The notes: generated by a model not told the origin, from the sequence alone. Positions 1 through 8,788 are shown, numbered from the stretch's first letter. The stretch: 59,326 nucleotides of DNA from Zwartia sp. (GCA_030653405.1 JAURZO010000217.1:1-59326), one strand, 5' to 3'. A program made the numbers and translations.

Positions 1-1047
1 ACGGCGACCCGTTTCTGCAGCGGGAAAATGCTCTCGAATAATGATCGCATACGAAGGCACAATGCCACCCTGAAACAAACCAAACGTTGCCGCGATGATA
101 TACAGCGAGACCAATCCGTCAAACGGCAGGAACATCAAGAGTGCAATACCTTGCAAAGAGGAACCTAGTATCAAGGTTCTGATGCCACCAATTTTGTCGC
201 AGATCACTCCGGAAATCAGGCGGCTCACGACACCACAGGCCAACATCAGAGATAACATCTCAGCGCCACGCGCCGCACCATAACCCAGATCGACGCAATA
301 CGCGACGATGTGCACCTGAGGCATCGACATCGCCACGCAGCAGGCAAGTCCCGCCACAATCAATAGCATCTGCGCATGCCCAACACTCAAGCCAAAGGGG
401 CGCGAAGAAGAAAAAGTGGTTGCGGCATTGGAGGTATTCACGATGGCAACGGGAGGTCGCTGCCTTAAGAAAAGTGCCAGGATGGCCATGCTGATCCCGC
501 ACACGACCCCCATCCACAAATAGGTTTCACGCCAACCGATCGTAGTCACGCCCCACTGCGCAAAATAAGGCCAGATCGAGCCAGCTAGATAGTTGCCACT
601 CGCACAGACTGCGACAGCGATTCCCCGGCGTTTATTCCACCAAAGTGAAGTATCAGCCACAAGAGGCGCAAAGGTCGAGGACGTTCCGAGAAACCCGAGG
701 AACAACCCATGCGCAAGCGCAAAAGTCAGAATACTGCTGCTGGTGCCAGCCCAGATGAACCCCACCAAAATGCCAACAGAACCGATGAGCAGCGCGGACG
801 TGACACCCCAGCGGTCCACGAGCTTACCCATGTACACGCCGCCTACCCCAAACCCGATCATCATCAAGGTATAGGGCAAAGAGGCTTCTGACCGTGACAC
901 ACCAAATTCGGCCTGCACCTCGGGCATCACAACGGCAACGACAAACATGCAACTACTGCCCATCAGCATCGCAAGCAAAGAGATCACCAAACGCCAAAAT
1001 GCGTAGCGCGAGTCAATGAGTTCTGCAGGTGCGGGAGTGTTGTTCAT
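1..1047 (-). CDS. MFS transporter, C-terminus cut by window edge
   Basis: The reading frame is open from an ATG at 1047 to the left edge, giving 349 codons without a stop. It encodes a polytopic inner-membrane protein with repeated hydrophobic segments. The loop after the second helix reads Y-M-G-K-L-V-D-R-W-G, which matches the conserved cytoplasmic D-R-x-G loop of the major facilitator superfamily. The layout resembles the monocarboxylate/oxalate-formate (OFA) type of MFS carrier, but no substrate can be read from the sequence. The gene is divergent from the EamA transporter at 1133, with 85 bases between them. No strong Shine-Dalgarno site is visible; the start is the first ATG and is followed by a short polar N-terminus before the first helix. 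Confidence 0.85.
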   Translation of the reverse strand, partial: MNNTPAPAELIDSRYAFWRLVISLLAMLMGSSCMFVVAVVMPEVQAEFGVSRSEASLPYTLMMIGFGVGGVYMGKLVDRWGVTSALLIGSVGILVGFIWAGTSSSILTFALAHGLFLGFLGTSSTFAPLVADTSLWWNKRRGIAVAVCASGNYLAGSIWPYFAQWGVTTIGWRETYLWMGVVCGISMAILALFLRQRPPVAIVNTSNAATTFSSSRPFGLSVGHAQMLLIVAGLACCVAMSMPQVHIVAYCVDLGYGAARGAEMLSLMLACGVVSRLISGVICDKIGGIRTLILGSSLQGIALLMFLPFDGLVSLYIIAATFGLFQGGIVPSYAIIIREHFPAAETGRR

Positions 1048-1132
1048 GCGAGACCATCTGTGGACTTTCGCAGCGTAACATGACAAGGTGCGCTTGTGCC
1101 TGCCCCCGCTCTAACCATCTCCCCTTACACTC

Positions 1133-2020
1133 ATGGCTATGACTAGCACCTTTTGGTTTACCCCGGTTTTCATCCTGATCTGGAGCACAGGCTTCATCAT
1201 CGCGCGTTACGGGATGCCCTATTCCGAACCGATGACCTTTCTGGCGATCCGCTTTGGCGCAGTTGTCCTGTGCATGGCGCCGATTGTGCTGTGGCTCAAA
1301 GCCCCCTGGCCGCGAGGCCGACAGATCTGGCACATTGCCGTAGCAGGCGCGCTCTTTCAATTTGGCTATCTGGGAGGGGTGTGGGCCGCAGTCAAACTTG
1401 GAATGCCGGCGGGTCTGGCCGCACTCATCATCGGTCTGCAGCCGATCGTGACTGGCCTACTTGCGTCCTTTGTCTCAGAGCGTGTTTCGCCACGTCAATG
1501 GTTAGGTCTGGCGCTGGGCCTGACAGGCGTTGCCTTAGTCCTTTTCACAAATATCCGCCTCGAAGGCTTGTCGTTTACCAGCACGCTGCTCGCCTTTGGA
1601 GGGATGTTCGCCATCACCGCCGGCACTCTTTATCAAAAACGCTACTGCCCATCGTTCGATTTGCGTACCGGCTCGGTCATTCAGTTTTCGATCAGCACAC
1701 TACTGTGCGTCATCATGATGCTGTCTTTTGAAACCATGGAGATTCAATGGACGCCGCAGATGATCGGCGCCATGCTGTGGGGCGTGCTCGCGATTTCGAT
1801 CGGCGCCATGAGCTTATGGTTTATTTTGCTGCGCAGAGGGGACGCCACCAAAGTCAGCAGCATGATGTATCTTGTGCCACCCACCACCGCCGTCATGGCC
1901 TGGATACTCTTTGACGAACCGATGACCCCCACGGTGCTCGTCGGCATTTTCATCACCATGCTCGGTGTACTCATCATCAACCAAGCCGCATGGCCGCGCT
2001 GGCTTAAACGCCGAGCCTGA
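1133..2020 (+). CDS. DMT-superfamily transporter (EamA family)
   Basis: The product is a 295 residue, very hydrophobic protein of the length and pattern expected for ten-helix EamA/RhaT exporters with two tandem EamA halves. It starts with F-W-F-T-P-V-F-I-L-I-W-S-T-G-F, the usual first helix with the conserved W-S-x-x-F stretch. The C-terminal half repeats the theme and includes D-E-P-M-T-P, near the usual E-x-x-x-P of the second repeat. Members export amino acids or other metabolites; the substrate here is unknown. The 3' end overlaps the convergent small gene at 2004-2291 by 17 bases. A second ATG two codons downstream (1139) could also be the start. Confidence 0.85.
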   Translation: MAMTSTFWFTPVFILIWSTGFIIARYGMPYSEPMTFLAIRFGAVVLCMAPIVLWLKAPWPRGRQIWHIAVAGALFQFGYLGGVWAAVKLGMPAGLAALIIGLQPIVTGLLASFVSERVSPRQWLGLALGLTGVALVLFTNIRLEGLSFTSTLLAFGGMFAITAGTLYQKRYCPSFDLRTGSVIQFSISTLLCVIMMLSFETMEIQWTPQMIGAMLWGVLAISIGAMSLWFILLRRGDATKVSSMMYLVPPTTAVMAWILFDEPMTPTVLVGIFITMLGVLIINQAAWPRWLKRRA

Positions 2021-2291
2021 AAGCCGCACCCATTCCCACCAGCGCGGTCAGCATGCTGGAGGCTCGCAGCAGCCAGGCAAGCCGTCCTTTTGTGTGTCGA
2101 ACGGCCAGCTCGGCACCCACATAGAGTACGACCGTCACGATACCCATTCCGATCACAATACTGACCGGCAGGTGATCCGCGGCAAAGAGTGTATGAAAGA
2201 CTTCCTCCAAAAGACTCTCACCGTGGCCAGGGTGGGCATGCGCCGTCCAGCTCAACATTGAAAACAAACCCATCACAATAAATCGTTGCAT
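2004..2291 (-). CDS. Small exported/membrane protein, HupE/UreJ-like N-terminus
   Basis: This 95 residue protein has an N-terminal signal sequence ending A-H-A, followed by H-P-G-H-G and later A-A-D-H-L. That order of histidine motifs resembles the start of HupE/UreJ membrane proteins, which are about twice as long. One hydrophobic segment (V-S-I-V-I-G-M-G-I-V) and a weaker second one follow. An in-frame ATG at 2297 lies directly against the Shine-Dalgarno AAGGA, whereas the ATG at 2291 has a 6 base spacer, so 2291 is preferred. The stop lies inside the 3' end of the convergent DMT gene. The function is not known; a metal or urease-accessory role would only be inference from the HPGHG motif. 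Confidence 0.6.
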   Translation of the reverse strand: MQRFIVMGLFSMLSWTAHAHPGHGESLLEEVFHTLFAADHLPVSIVIGMGIVTVVLYVGAELAVRHTKGRLAWLLRASSMLTALVGMGAAFRLGV

Positions 2292-2510
2292 TCTCATTCC
2301 TTTTTTTCAAAAATAAACCGCATCCAAGCACGGGTGCCGGCCACACTGCACACCCGTATAACATACCTGCCCCAGACACCCACCCCAACACCCACTCAAA
2401 ATAACCTGCAAAAACAACCCGCGCCCGTTAAACTTGCGACATCCTGCAGGCAATAAAACGCATGCACCAACTTGGTTCGTTTGTACATACATGTCCGGAG
2501 ATCATGCACT

Positions 2511-3665
2511 ATGGCTGTGATTACCAATGTCGAAGACCTGCGGGTTCTGGCTAAAAAGCGTGTTCCGCGCATGTTCTACGACTATGCCGACTCGGGCTCT
2601 TGGACTGAGAGCACATATCGTGCCAACGAAAGTGATTTCCAGAAAATCAAACTCAGGCAGCGCATTTTAGTCAACATGGAACATCGCTCAACAGCGACCA
2701 CCATGATCGGTCAAAAAGTCGCCATGCCCGTCGCGATTGCTCCGACAGGCCTGACCGGCATGCAGCATGCGGACGGCGAAATTCTGGCGGCTCGCGCAGC
2801 CAAAGCCTTTGGAATACCGTTCACGCTCTCGACCATGAGCATCTGCTCCATCGAAGACGTCGCCCAGGGCACCGATCACCACCCATTCTGGTTTCAGCTT
2901 TATGTGATGAAGGACCGTGACTTTATCGAACGGCTGATCGAGCGCGCCAAGCGCGCTAATTGTTCTGCGCTGGTGCTCACCCTGGATCTCCAGATTCTTG
3001 GCCAGCGGCACAAAGACCTCAAGAACGGGCTCAGTGCACCCCCAAAAATGACGCTCGCCAACATGATCGACATCGCCACCAAGCCGCGCTGGGCGCTTGG
3101 CATGCTGGGCACACCACGCCGACAGTTTGGCAATATCGTGGGTCATGTCAAAGGCGTTTCAGACATGAGCAAACTGAGCGAGTGGACCGCATCACAGTTC
3201 GACCCCGCGCTCAACTGGAATGACGTTGAATGGATCAAAAAACTCTGGGGCGGCAAGCTCATTCTCAAAGGGATCCAAGATCCGGAAGACGCACGCCTCG
3301 CTGCAAATAGCGGCGCCGATGCCTTGATCGTCAGCAATCACGGCGGCCGTCAGCTCGATGGCGCCGAGTCAAGCATCCAGTGTCTGCCCGCGATCGTCGA
3401 TGCCGTCGGCAAACAAATCGAAGTCCACATGGACGGCGGAGTACGCAGTGGCCAGGACGTACTCAAAGCCCGCGCGCTCGGCGCTCAAGGTTGTTACGTT
3501 GGTCGCGCCTTCCTTTATGGATTAGGCGCGATGGGCGGCCCGGGCGTCACAAAGGTACTTGAAATTCTCCACAAAGAGCTCGATCTAACCATGGCATTTT
3601 GCGGCAGAACCGACATCGAAACCGTGGATAAAAATATCCTGTTGCCCGGTACCTATCCAATCTAG
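2511..3665 (+). CDS. lldD: FMN-dependent alpha-hydroxy-acid dehydrogenase, L-lactate dehydrogenase type
   Basis: The 384 residue protein belongs to the FMN-dependent alpha-hydroxy-acid oxidizing family (LldD, glycolate oxidase, mandelate dehydrogenase). It begins with the typical F-Y-D-Y-A-D-S-G-S-W-T-E substrate and FMN region. It has the active-site block S-N-H-G-G-R-Q-L-D-G with the catalytic His and substrate-binding Arg, and D-G-G-V-R-S-G-Q-D-V for FMN phosphate binding. LldD oxidises L-lactate to pyruvate and feeds electrons to the quinone pool at the inner membrane. The frame is open upstream to a TTG at 2472, but the ATG at 2511 has GGAG ten bases upstream and fits the family N-terminus. 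No lactate permease or lldR regulator is adjacent. The preceding 213 bases contain a 6 bp inverted repeat (2331-2336 with 2351-2356) and no clear promoter. Confidence 0.88.
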   Translation: MAVITNVEDLRVLAKKRVPRMFYDYADSGSWTESTYRANESDFQKIKLRQRILVNMEHRSTATTMIGQKVAMPVAIAPTGLTGMQHADGEILAARAAKAFGIPFTLSTMSICSIEDVAQGTDHHPFWFQLYVMKDRDFIERLIERAKRANCSALVLTLDLQILGQRHKDLKNGLSAPPKMTLANMIDIATKPRWALGMLGTPRRQFGNIVGHVKGVSDMSKLSEWTASQFDPALNWNDVEWIKKLWGGKLILKGIQDPEDARLAANSGADALIVSNHGGRQLDGAESSIQCLPAIVDAVGKQIEVHMDGGVRSGQDVLKARALGAQGCYVGRAFLYGLGAMGGPGVTKVLEILHKELDLTMAFCGRTDIETVDKNILLPGTYPI

Positions 3666-3691
3666 TTCAAGTTATCCAATCTAGTTCAAGT
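3654..3691. repeat. 19 bp perfect tandem duplication across the lldD stop codon
   Basis: TATCCAATCTAGTTCAAGT occurs at 3654-3672 and again at 3673-3691 with no spacer. The first copy contains the lldD stop (TAG, 3663-3665), so the second copy carries a duplicate of the last codons and stop in the untranslated region. It looks like a recent slippage duplication with no coding effect. Confidence 0.95.
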
Positions 3692-3745
3692 CCTGCAATC
3701 ACATCCATCATCCCGACTGGGCATATTTTGTCCAGGAGGGATTTT

Positions 3746-4312
3746 TTGATTTTCAATTCAACCAACTTTACTGTTCTTCGCTATCAAAAAATGACCGCTA
3801 AAAAAAGCACGATGCGCACGCTGCCACGTTGGATTTTCATGAGCCGCTGGCTTCAGGCACCGCTCTACTTGGGTTTGATCGTCGCCCAAGGCATTTACGT
3901 CTGGCAATTCTGGAAAGAACTGATTCATCTCATGGGGATGATGATCGTCGAAAAAACTGTGACAGAAACTGAACTGATGCTGATCGTATTAGGACTGATC
4001 GATGTTGTCATGATCTCAAATTTGCTGGTGATGGTGATCGTTGGAGGGTGGGAAACCTTTGTCTCCCGACTTGATCTAGAGGACCATCCGGATCAGCCCG
4101 AATGGCTCTCTCACGTCAACGCCGGTGTGCTCAAAGTCAAGCTTGCCACAGCGATCATCGGCATCTCGTCGATCCACTTACTGAAAACCTTTATCAACGC
4201 CCCCAGCATGGAAGACTCGACCATGATGTGGCAGACCATCATTCACTTAGCCTTTGTTTTGTCCGCACTTGCGATTGCCTATACGGAAAAGCTACTGCGT
4301 TCGGATCACTAA
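3746..4312 (+). CDS. YqhA family (UPF0114) inner-membrane protein
   Basis: The 188 residue protein matches the UPF0114/YqhA family in length and in its layout of three to four transmembrane segments, with the family-like stretch W-L-Q-A-P-L-Y-L-G-L near the N-terminus. The family has no established function. The start is a TTG at 3746, because a textbook Shine-Dalgarno AGGAGGG (3734-3740) sits just ahead of it. The frame extends to another TTG at 3728, which would place the ribosome site inside the gene. The first ATG (3791) has no ribosome site. The phoD gene follows after 9 bases, so the two are probably cotranscribed. Confidence 0.8.
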   Translation: MIFNSTNFTVLRYQKMTAKKSTMRTLPRWIFMSRWLQAPLYLGLIVAQGIYVWQFWKELIHLMGMMIVEKTVTETELMLIVLGLIDVVMISNLLVMVIVGGWETFVSRLDLEDHPDQPEWLSHVNAGVLKVKLATAIIGISSIHLLKTFINAPSMEDSTMMWQTIIHLAFVLSALAIAYTEKLLRSDH

Positions 4313-4321
4313 ACCCTCGAC

Positions 4322-5887
4322 ATGCGTCGCCGCCAACTGCTCACCATAGCGGCCGCGTCAGCGGCCTTAGTCAGTTTGCCCAAAGCCGCTTGGGGACGAC
4401 TGAACTGGCCTGACAATCCCTTTGCACTCGGTGTAGCGAGTGGCTCTCCGACCAGTCACTCGCTCGTGCTGTGGTCGCGGATCGCCACTGCAGCCCTCAT
4501 GCAAACGGGCCGTGAACACGCAAATATCGATGTGACTTGGCAGCTCTCGCATGACGAACGCTTTAGTCAAATCGTGCAACATGGCTCGCTCAAGGCATCG
4601 CCACAACTCGGACACTCCCTCCACGCCGAAGTCACAGGACTTGCCCCCAGTCGTCACTATTTCTATCGTTTCATCACTGGAGACGCAGTGAGTGCGGTGG
4701 GGCGCACCCGCACGTTTCCAGCGCCTGATTCTGCGACCACACAGCTCAGACTCGCCTACGCGTCTTGTCAGCGCTGGGGAGACGGTTTTTATACCGCCTA
4801 TCGTGACATGCTTGCTCAAAATCTTGATGTTGTCTTGTTTCTGGGTGACTACATCTACGAGTATCCGCCTTCCGCCTCGCGCGATGTCAGGCCAACCACG
4901 GGCGGTTGGGTGCTCACTCTCGATGACTATCGCGAACGGTATGCCTTGCACAAGTCCGATCCTCATCTGCAAGCCATGCATGCCGCTTGCCCTTGGATCG
5001 TGACCTGGGACGATCACGAAGTACAGAATGACTACGCCGAGCTTCATGCCGGATTTTCAGGGGCGCCCGTACCGGATTTCGCCGCACGCAGGCGCGCCGC
5101 CTATCAAGCCTTTTATGAAAATATGCCGGTACGGTATTCGGACTTCGCTGAGCTGCTGACCCATCGTGGCGATCAAGTCCGCGTCTTTGGCAGTACTCAG
5201 TTCGGACAGCTTGCCACCCTCTACAACCTCGACAATCGTCAACACCGTCATCGTCAGGCTTGCACTCCCGGTGACCGGTCGGGCGGCGGCAGGATCAATC
5301 CGGAACGCTGTGATTTACTATCGCAAGAGTATCGAACACTACTCGGTCAAGAGCAAGAAGGCTGGCTTAAACGCCAGTTCGAAAGTAGCCGTACACAGTG
5401 GAACATAATCGGCCAGCAAAGCTTGCTGGGACCCAGAAATACAGGCGCCACCACGCCGAGCATCTGGAACGACGGCTGGGGCGGCTATCCCGCAGCGCGC
5501 CAACGTCTGATTGACGCCATGCGCACCACAAAGCTGAAAAACCCAATCGTCCTAGGTGGAGATGTTCATCAAAATTGGGTAGGTCATATTTTGTCTGACT
5601 ACAACCGCCCCGACAGCGGGGCGATTGGGATTGAGTTCTGCGGCACCAGCATCACCTCCCGCACCCGCGCCACCGAGGCGGAACTCAGCAGAATTTTGAA
5701 GCACAGCCCCTATTTCGTTTTTGCCAACGCGGCCTACAGGGGCTATGGTCTTGTGGACGTCACGCAACATAGCCTGACAACATCGCTCAGAGTTGTCAAA
5801 AATATCAGCGATCCTCTGTCAGAGGTCTTCACACTCGCACGCTTTGGGGTCGATACAGGGCAAAGCAAGCTTCAAACCCTATTCTGA
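4322..5887 (+). CDS. phoD: PhoD-family alkaline phosphatase, Tat-exported
   Basis: The 521 residue protein opens with a twin-arginine signal (M-R-R-R-Q-L-L-T-I-A followed by an Ala-rich hydrophobic stretch ending A-A-W-G), so it is probably folded and exported by the Tat system. The mature part has an N-terminal fibronectin-like domain (F-A-L-G-V-A-S-G-S-P). The metallophosphatase core carries S-C-Q-R-W-G, F-L-G-D-Y-I-Y-E-Y, W-D-D-H-E-V-Q-N-D and G-G-D-V-H-Q-N-W, which supply the metal-binding Asp, Asn and His residues of PhoD. These enzymes cleave phosphodiesters and monoesters in the periplasm to scavenge phosphate. No Pho box is apparent in the short gap to the upstream yqhA-type gene. Confidence 0.92.
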   Translation: MRRRQLLTIAAASAALVSLPKAAWGRLNWPDNPFALGVASGSPTSHSLVLWSRIATAALMQTGREHANIDVTWQLSHDERFSQIVQHGSLKASPQLGHSLHAEVTGLAPSRHYFYRFITGDAVSAVGRTRTFPAPDSATTQLRLAYASCQRWGDGFYTAYRDMLAQNLDVVLFLGDYIYEYPPSASRDVRPTTGGWVLTLDDYRERYALHKSDPHLQAMHAACPWIVTWDDHEVQNDYAELHAGFSGAPVPDFAARRRAAYQAFYENMPVRYSDFAELLTHRGDQVRVFGSTQFGQLATLYNLDNRQHRHRQACTPGDRSGGGRINPERCDLLSQEYRTLLGQEQEGWLKRQFESSRTQWNIIGQQSLLGPRNTGATTPSIWNDGWGGYPAARQRLIDAMRTTKLKNPIVLGGDVHQNWVGHILSDYNRPDSGAIGIEFCGTSITSRTRATEAELSRILKHSPYFVFANAAYRGYGLVDVTQHSLTTSLRVVKNISDPLSEVFTLARFGVDTGQSKLQTLF

Positions 5888-5941
5888 AGATTAAGTTAAT
5901 TTTATTTTCTTTATTCAACCGCACAGGGCAACATTAATACG

Positions 5942-5963
5942 CTATTGGGCGTATATCCAATAG
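5942..5963. promoter_or_regulatory. 7 bp inverted repeat upstream of the response regulator
   Basis: CTATTGG (5942-5948) and CCAATAG (5957-5963) form a perfect inverted repeat with an 8 base spacer in the 196 base gap between phoD and the response-regulator gene. No U-tract follows, so a terminator is unlikely. An operator is possible but inferred only. A TTGACA (6009-6014) lies downstream without a clear -10 element. Confidence 0.35.
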
Positions 5964-6083
5964 TTCAAAATTTTTGTAATGTACCCCTGCAACTTACAAA
6001 AGCATGGATTGACAGGCTACAAACATCATGAAATCCGCCTGTTCATCCGTTTAGCATCATGACCATCATTTTTTCGGTGTCAC

Positions 6084-6719
6084 GTGGAAACTTCAGGCTC
6101 TGGCCATATTTATTTAATCGATGACGACGCCTCGATCCGTCGTGCCTTGACGGGTACGCTCGAGCGACTAGGATACTCAGTCAGCGTTTTCGAAGCGCCT
6201 GACGAATTCCTAAAAAACGCAATGCCCATTTCGCCCTCTGTTATCTTGCTTGACATGCGTATGCCAGGCAAATCAGGTGTCGAAGTACAAGCAGAACTAC
6301 TCGCCAACAAATGGCGTACTCCGATCATTTTCATCAGCGGTGAGAGCCTGCCTGCGCAGATCGTACGCGCAATGAAACTAGGGGCGGCGGATTTTCTGCT
6401 CAAACCTTTTTCGATGGAGTCACTGCTGCGCGCGGTCGATAGTGGACTGGCCAAAGATGCTGAACAACATGAGTTGTTACTTCGTTCCATGAACATCCAA
6501 CAGCGCTACGCGCTGCTCACGCCTCGTGAAAAAGAAGTGTGTAGCGACATCATCTCTGGCCGCTCCAACAAGGAGATTGCAGAGATGAGTGGCTCGGCTG
6601 CCGCCACCATCAAGCTGCATCGCGCGCGCGTACTCAGCAAAATGCAGGCCAAATCACTGAGCGACCTGATCGCCATGTTCGAAGGAACAGGCCTGATTAC
6701 TTCAAAAAGTACCGCATAA
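6084..6719 (+). CDS. FixJ-type two-component response regulator
   Basis: The 211 residue protein has an N-terminal receiver domain with acidic pocket D-D-D (about 13-15), phospho-acceptor Asp at about 57 (L-L-D-M-R-M-P-G), the Ser of I-S-G-E and Lys107 of L-K-P-F. It ends in a LuxR-type helix-turn-helix (about 144-200) with L-T-P-R-E-K-E-V and S-N-K-E-I-A. The arrangement is that of FixJ/StyR/TodT regulators, which bind DNA as phosphorylated dimers. The start is a GTG at 6084; no better in-frame start gives a complete receiver domain. No histidine kinase lies on either side, so the partner must be encoded elsewhere. The helix-turn-helix reads A-T-I-K-L-H-R-A-R-V, close to the FixJ type T-V-K-x-H-R. 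Confidence 0.9.
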   Translation: METSGSGHIYLIDDDASIRRALTGTLERLGYSVSVFEAPDEFLKNAMPISPSVILLDMRMPGKSGVEVQAELLANKWRTPIIFISGESLPAQIVRAMKLGAADFLLKPFSMESLLRAVDSGLAKDAEQHELLLRSMNIQQRYALLTPREKEVCSDIISGRSNKEIAEMSGSAAATIKLHRARVLSKMQAKSLSDLIAMFEGTGLITSKSTA

Positions 6720-6720
6720 A

Positions 6721-6749
6721 AAATAGCCTTGCATTGCAAGGCTATTTTG
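6721..6749. terminator. Bidirectional intrinsic terminator
   Basis: AAAATAGCCTTGC and GCAAGGCTATTTT form a 13 bp stem with a 3 base loop between the response-regulator stop (6719) and the convergent perM-like gene. The A-rich and T-rich ends give a U-tract in both directions. Confidence 0.9.
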
Positions 6750-6767
6750 ACATTCAAACACAGAGCC

Positions 6768-7838
6768 TCAAGAAGGTGGCGACCTTTCCGCCTGGACTTC
6801 ACTCACCCACTCGCGCCATAAGGCCACGATCAACGCCATCAGGACGGGGCCGATAAACAAACCCACAAAACCCATTGTCGTCACACCACCTACCAAGCCA
6901 AAAAAAGTCGGTAAAAAAGGCAGCTTGACGGGGCCACCCACCAAGCGAGGACGCAAGGTTTTATCGACAATAAACAATTCTATGGAGCCCCAGGCGAAGA
7001 GTGCCGCTCCCGTCAAGGCCTCGCCCGAGCCCACCAAGTAGAGTGAGACCAGCGTAAAGGACAGTGGTGCACCACCCGGAATCATCGCCATCACCGCAGT
7101 AATGACACCCAACAATACGGGGGATGGCACGCCGGCAACCCAATATGCCAAACCAAGCACCACGCCTTCGCCGATTGCGATCAGCCCCATACCAGTGACT
7201 GTTGCACTAATGGTCGCAGGAATCACACGCGACAAGTGCTGCCAGCGCGACTGCAACACACGCTCACCCAACACATCGAGCTGACCCACCATTTTGTGTC
7301 CGTCTTTGTAGACAAACAACAAAGTGATCAACATAAACAACAAGGTCAGTAAAATATGGAAAACGTCTCCCGTCGCGGACAGAATCAGTCTGTAAATATT
7401 GCCGATATGTTGGCCACTGATCATCTCGATCAGACTGCCCAATGCGTGAGGTTCTCCAAGATACTCATCCCAGTACCCACCCAGACGCTCTCCGACCAGC
7501 GGCAAGGAAGCGATCCAGGCAGGTGCACTCACACCCTCTTTATTCGCAGCGATCAGCCAGGCCAAAAAATGGCTCGCCTCGGTGATCGAGTAATAAAGTG
7601 CAGCAGAGAGCGGCACGATTATCACGAGCGTAATAAATACAATCGCACCACTCGCCGCAAGCGTCGTATGACCTTTGCACATCACAACCCAACGAGAATA
7701 CAAAGGCCAGCTGGCAAACCCCACGATGAGGGCCGCCAGTACCGGCACCACAAAGCCGCTAAAAAAATACACGCCTGCCGCCAGTAATAAAACCAGCAGA
7801 ATGCGCGCAACAATGTGGACCGGCAAGACGGGCTGCAT
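6768..7838 (-). CDS. AI-2E family transporter (PerM/TqsA-like)
   Basis: The 356 residue integral membrane protein has the pattern of the AI-2 exporter (AI-2E/PerM) superfamily: two N-terminal helices, a periplasmic stretch, then several C-terminal helices. These carry the family-typical run A-M-I-P-G-G-A-P-L and a K-x-L-R-P-R-L-V-G-G region before the last helices. Members include TqsA (AI-2 export) and Na+/H+ antiporters; the substrate cannot be assigned. The ATG at 7838 overlaps the stop of the upstream hydroxyacid dehydrogenase (TAATG), so the genes are translationally coupled. Confidence 0.85.
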   Translation of the reverse strand: MQPVLPVHIVARILLVLLLAAGVYFFSGFVVPVLAALIVGFASWPLYSRWVVMCKGHTTLAASGAIVFITLVIIVPLSAALYYSITEASHFLAWLIAANKEGVSAPAWIASLPLVGERLGGYWDEYLGEPHALGSLIEMISGQHIGNIYRLILSATGDVFHILLTLLFMLITLLFVYKDGHKMVGQLDVLGERVLQSRWQHLSRVIPATISATVTGMGLIAIGEGVVLGLAYWVAGVPSPVLLGVITAVMAMIPGGAPLSFTLVSLYLVGSGEALTGAALFAWGSIELFIVDKTLRPRLVGGPVKLPFLPTFFGLVGGVTTMGFVGLFIGPVLMALIVALWREWVSEVQAERSPPS

Positions 7839-8788
7839 TAAGTCAGCACTCGCGTCGGAGCACCTGCGGCAAAAGCTTGAATATTCGCCACCACATTCTT
7901 GTAAAAAACGGCGAAGTTCTCAGGTGTGGCGTAGCCTAGGTGAGGCGTCAATACCGTACGAGGCACATTGCGCCAGGGATCGTTCGCCACAACAGGTTCA
8001 GACTCGTACACGTCAATGCCAGCACCGCCAATCGTGCCTTGTTCGAGGGCCTTTTTCAAGGCGACCAGATCCACCAGTCCCGCACGCGAAGTGTTCACCA
8101 GATACGCCGTCGGCTTCATCGACTGAATGCACGCAGCGTCAACAATCCCACGTGTACGCTCGCTCAACACGAGATGGATGCTGATGGCATCGGACGTTTT
8201 GAACAACTCTTCTTTGCTCACCAGCGTCACACCTGCCTCTGCCGCACGCTCTGCAGTCAAATTGGGGCTCCAGGCGACCACATCCATCCCAAAAGCCTTG
8301 CCGACTCGACCCACTTTGCCGCCCAGGTTACCAACACCCAACAACCCAAGCCGTTTGCCCTGAATCGTCGGTGGCATTGAGGTCTGCCATAAGCCCCGTC
8401 TCATGTTCGCGTCTTCCTTTGGAATCTGCTTGAACAAGGCCAGCAACAACGCCCAAGAAAGCTCAGCCGTCGCACCTGTACTCAGTGGATCGCCAGGTGA
8501 ACCAGACACCACTACACCGCGTTTGCGGCAAGCATCCATATCGATTGAGTTGTTTCGCATACCGGTCGTGACCAGCAGTTTGAGATTGGTCAGTGCTTCG
8601 ATCAATTCCCCAGGGAATGCGGAACGCTCCCGCATCGCCACCACGACCTCAAAAGGTGCAAGGGTCGAGGCCATTTTTTCAGGCTGAATGAATTCGTTAA
8701 AAAAAGTGACTTCAGCCTTGAGCGAACCCCAATCAGCTAAACCCTTTGCAACGTTCAAATAATCGTCCAGAACAGCAATACGCATCAA
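7838..8788 (-). CDS. D-2-hydroxyacid dehydrogenase family protein
   Basis: The 316 residue protein has the D-isomer-specific 2-hydroxyacid dehydrogenase fold. The NAD-binding motif is G-L-L-G-V-G-N-L-G. The catalytic Arg is in N-T-S-R-A-G-L-V-D, the acidic partner in G-I-D-V-Y-E-S-E-P, and the catalytic His in T-P-H-L-G-Y. The family covers phosphoglycerate, glyoxylate/hydroxypyruvate and other reductases. The exact substrate is not clear, and no serine pathway partner is nearby. It lies 22 bases after dsbC on the same strand and overlaps the perM-like gene. Confidence 0.9.
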   Translation of the reverse strand: MMRIAVLDDYLNVAKGLADWGSLKAEVTFFNEFIQPEKMASTLAPFEVVVAMRERSAFPGELIEALTNLKLLVTTGMRNNSIDMDACRKRGVVVSGSPGDPLSTGATAELSWALLLALFKQIPKEDANMRRGLWQTSMPPTIQGKRLGLLGVGNLGGKVGRVGKAFGMDVVAWSPNLTAERAAEAGVTLVSKEELFKTSDAISIHLVLSERTRGIVDAACIQSMKPTAYLVNTSRAGLVDLVALKKALEQGTIGGAGIDVYESEPVVANDPWRNVPRTVLTPHLGYATPENFAVFYKNVVANIQAFAAGAPTRVLT

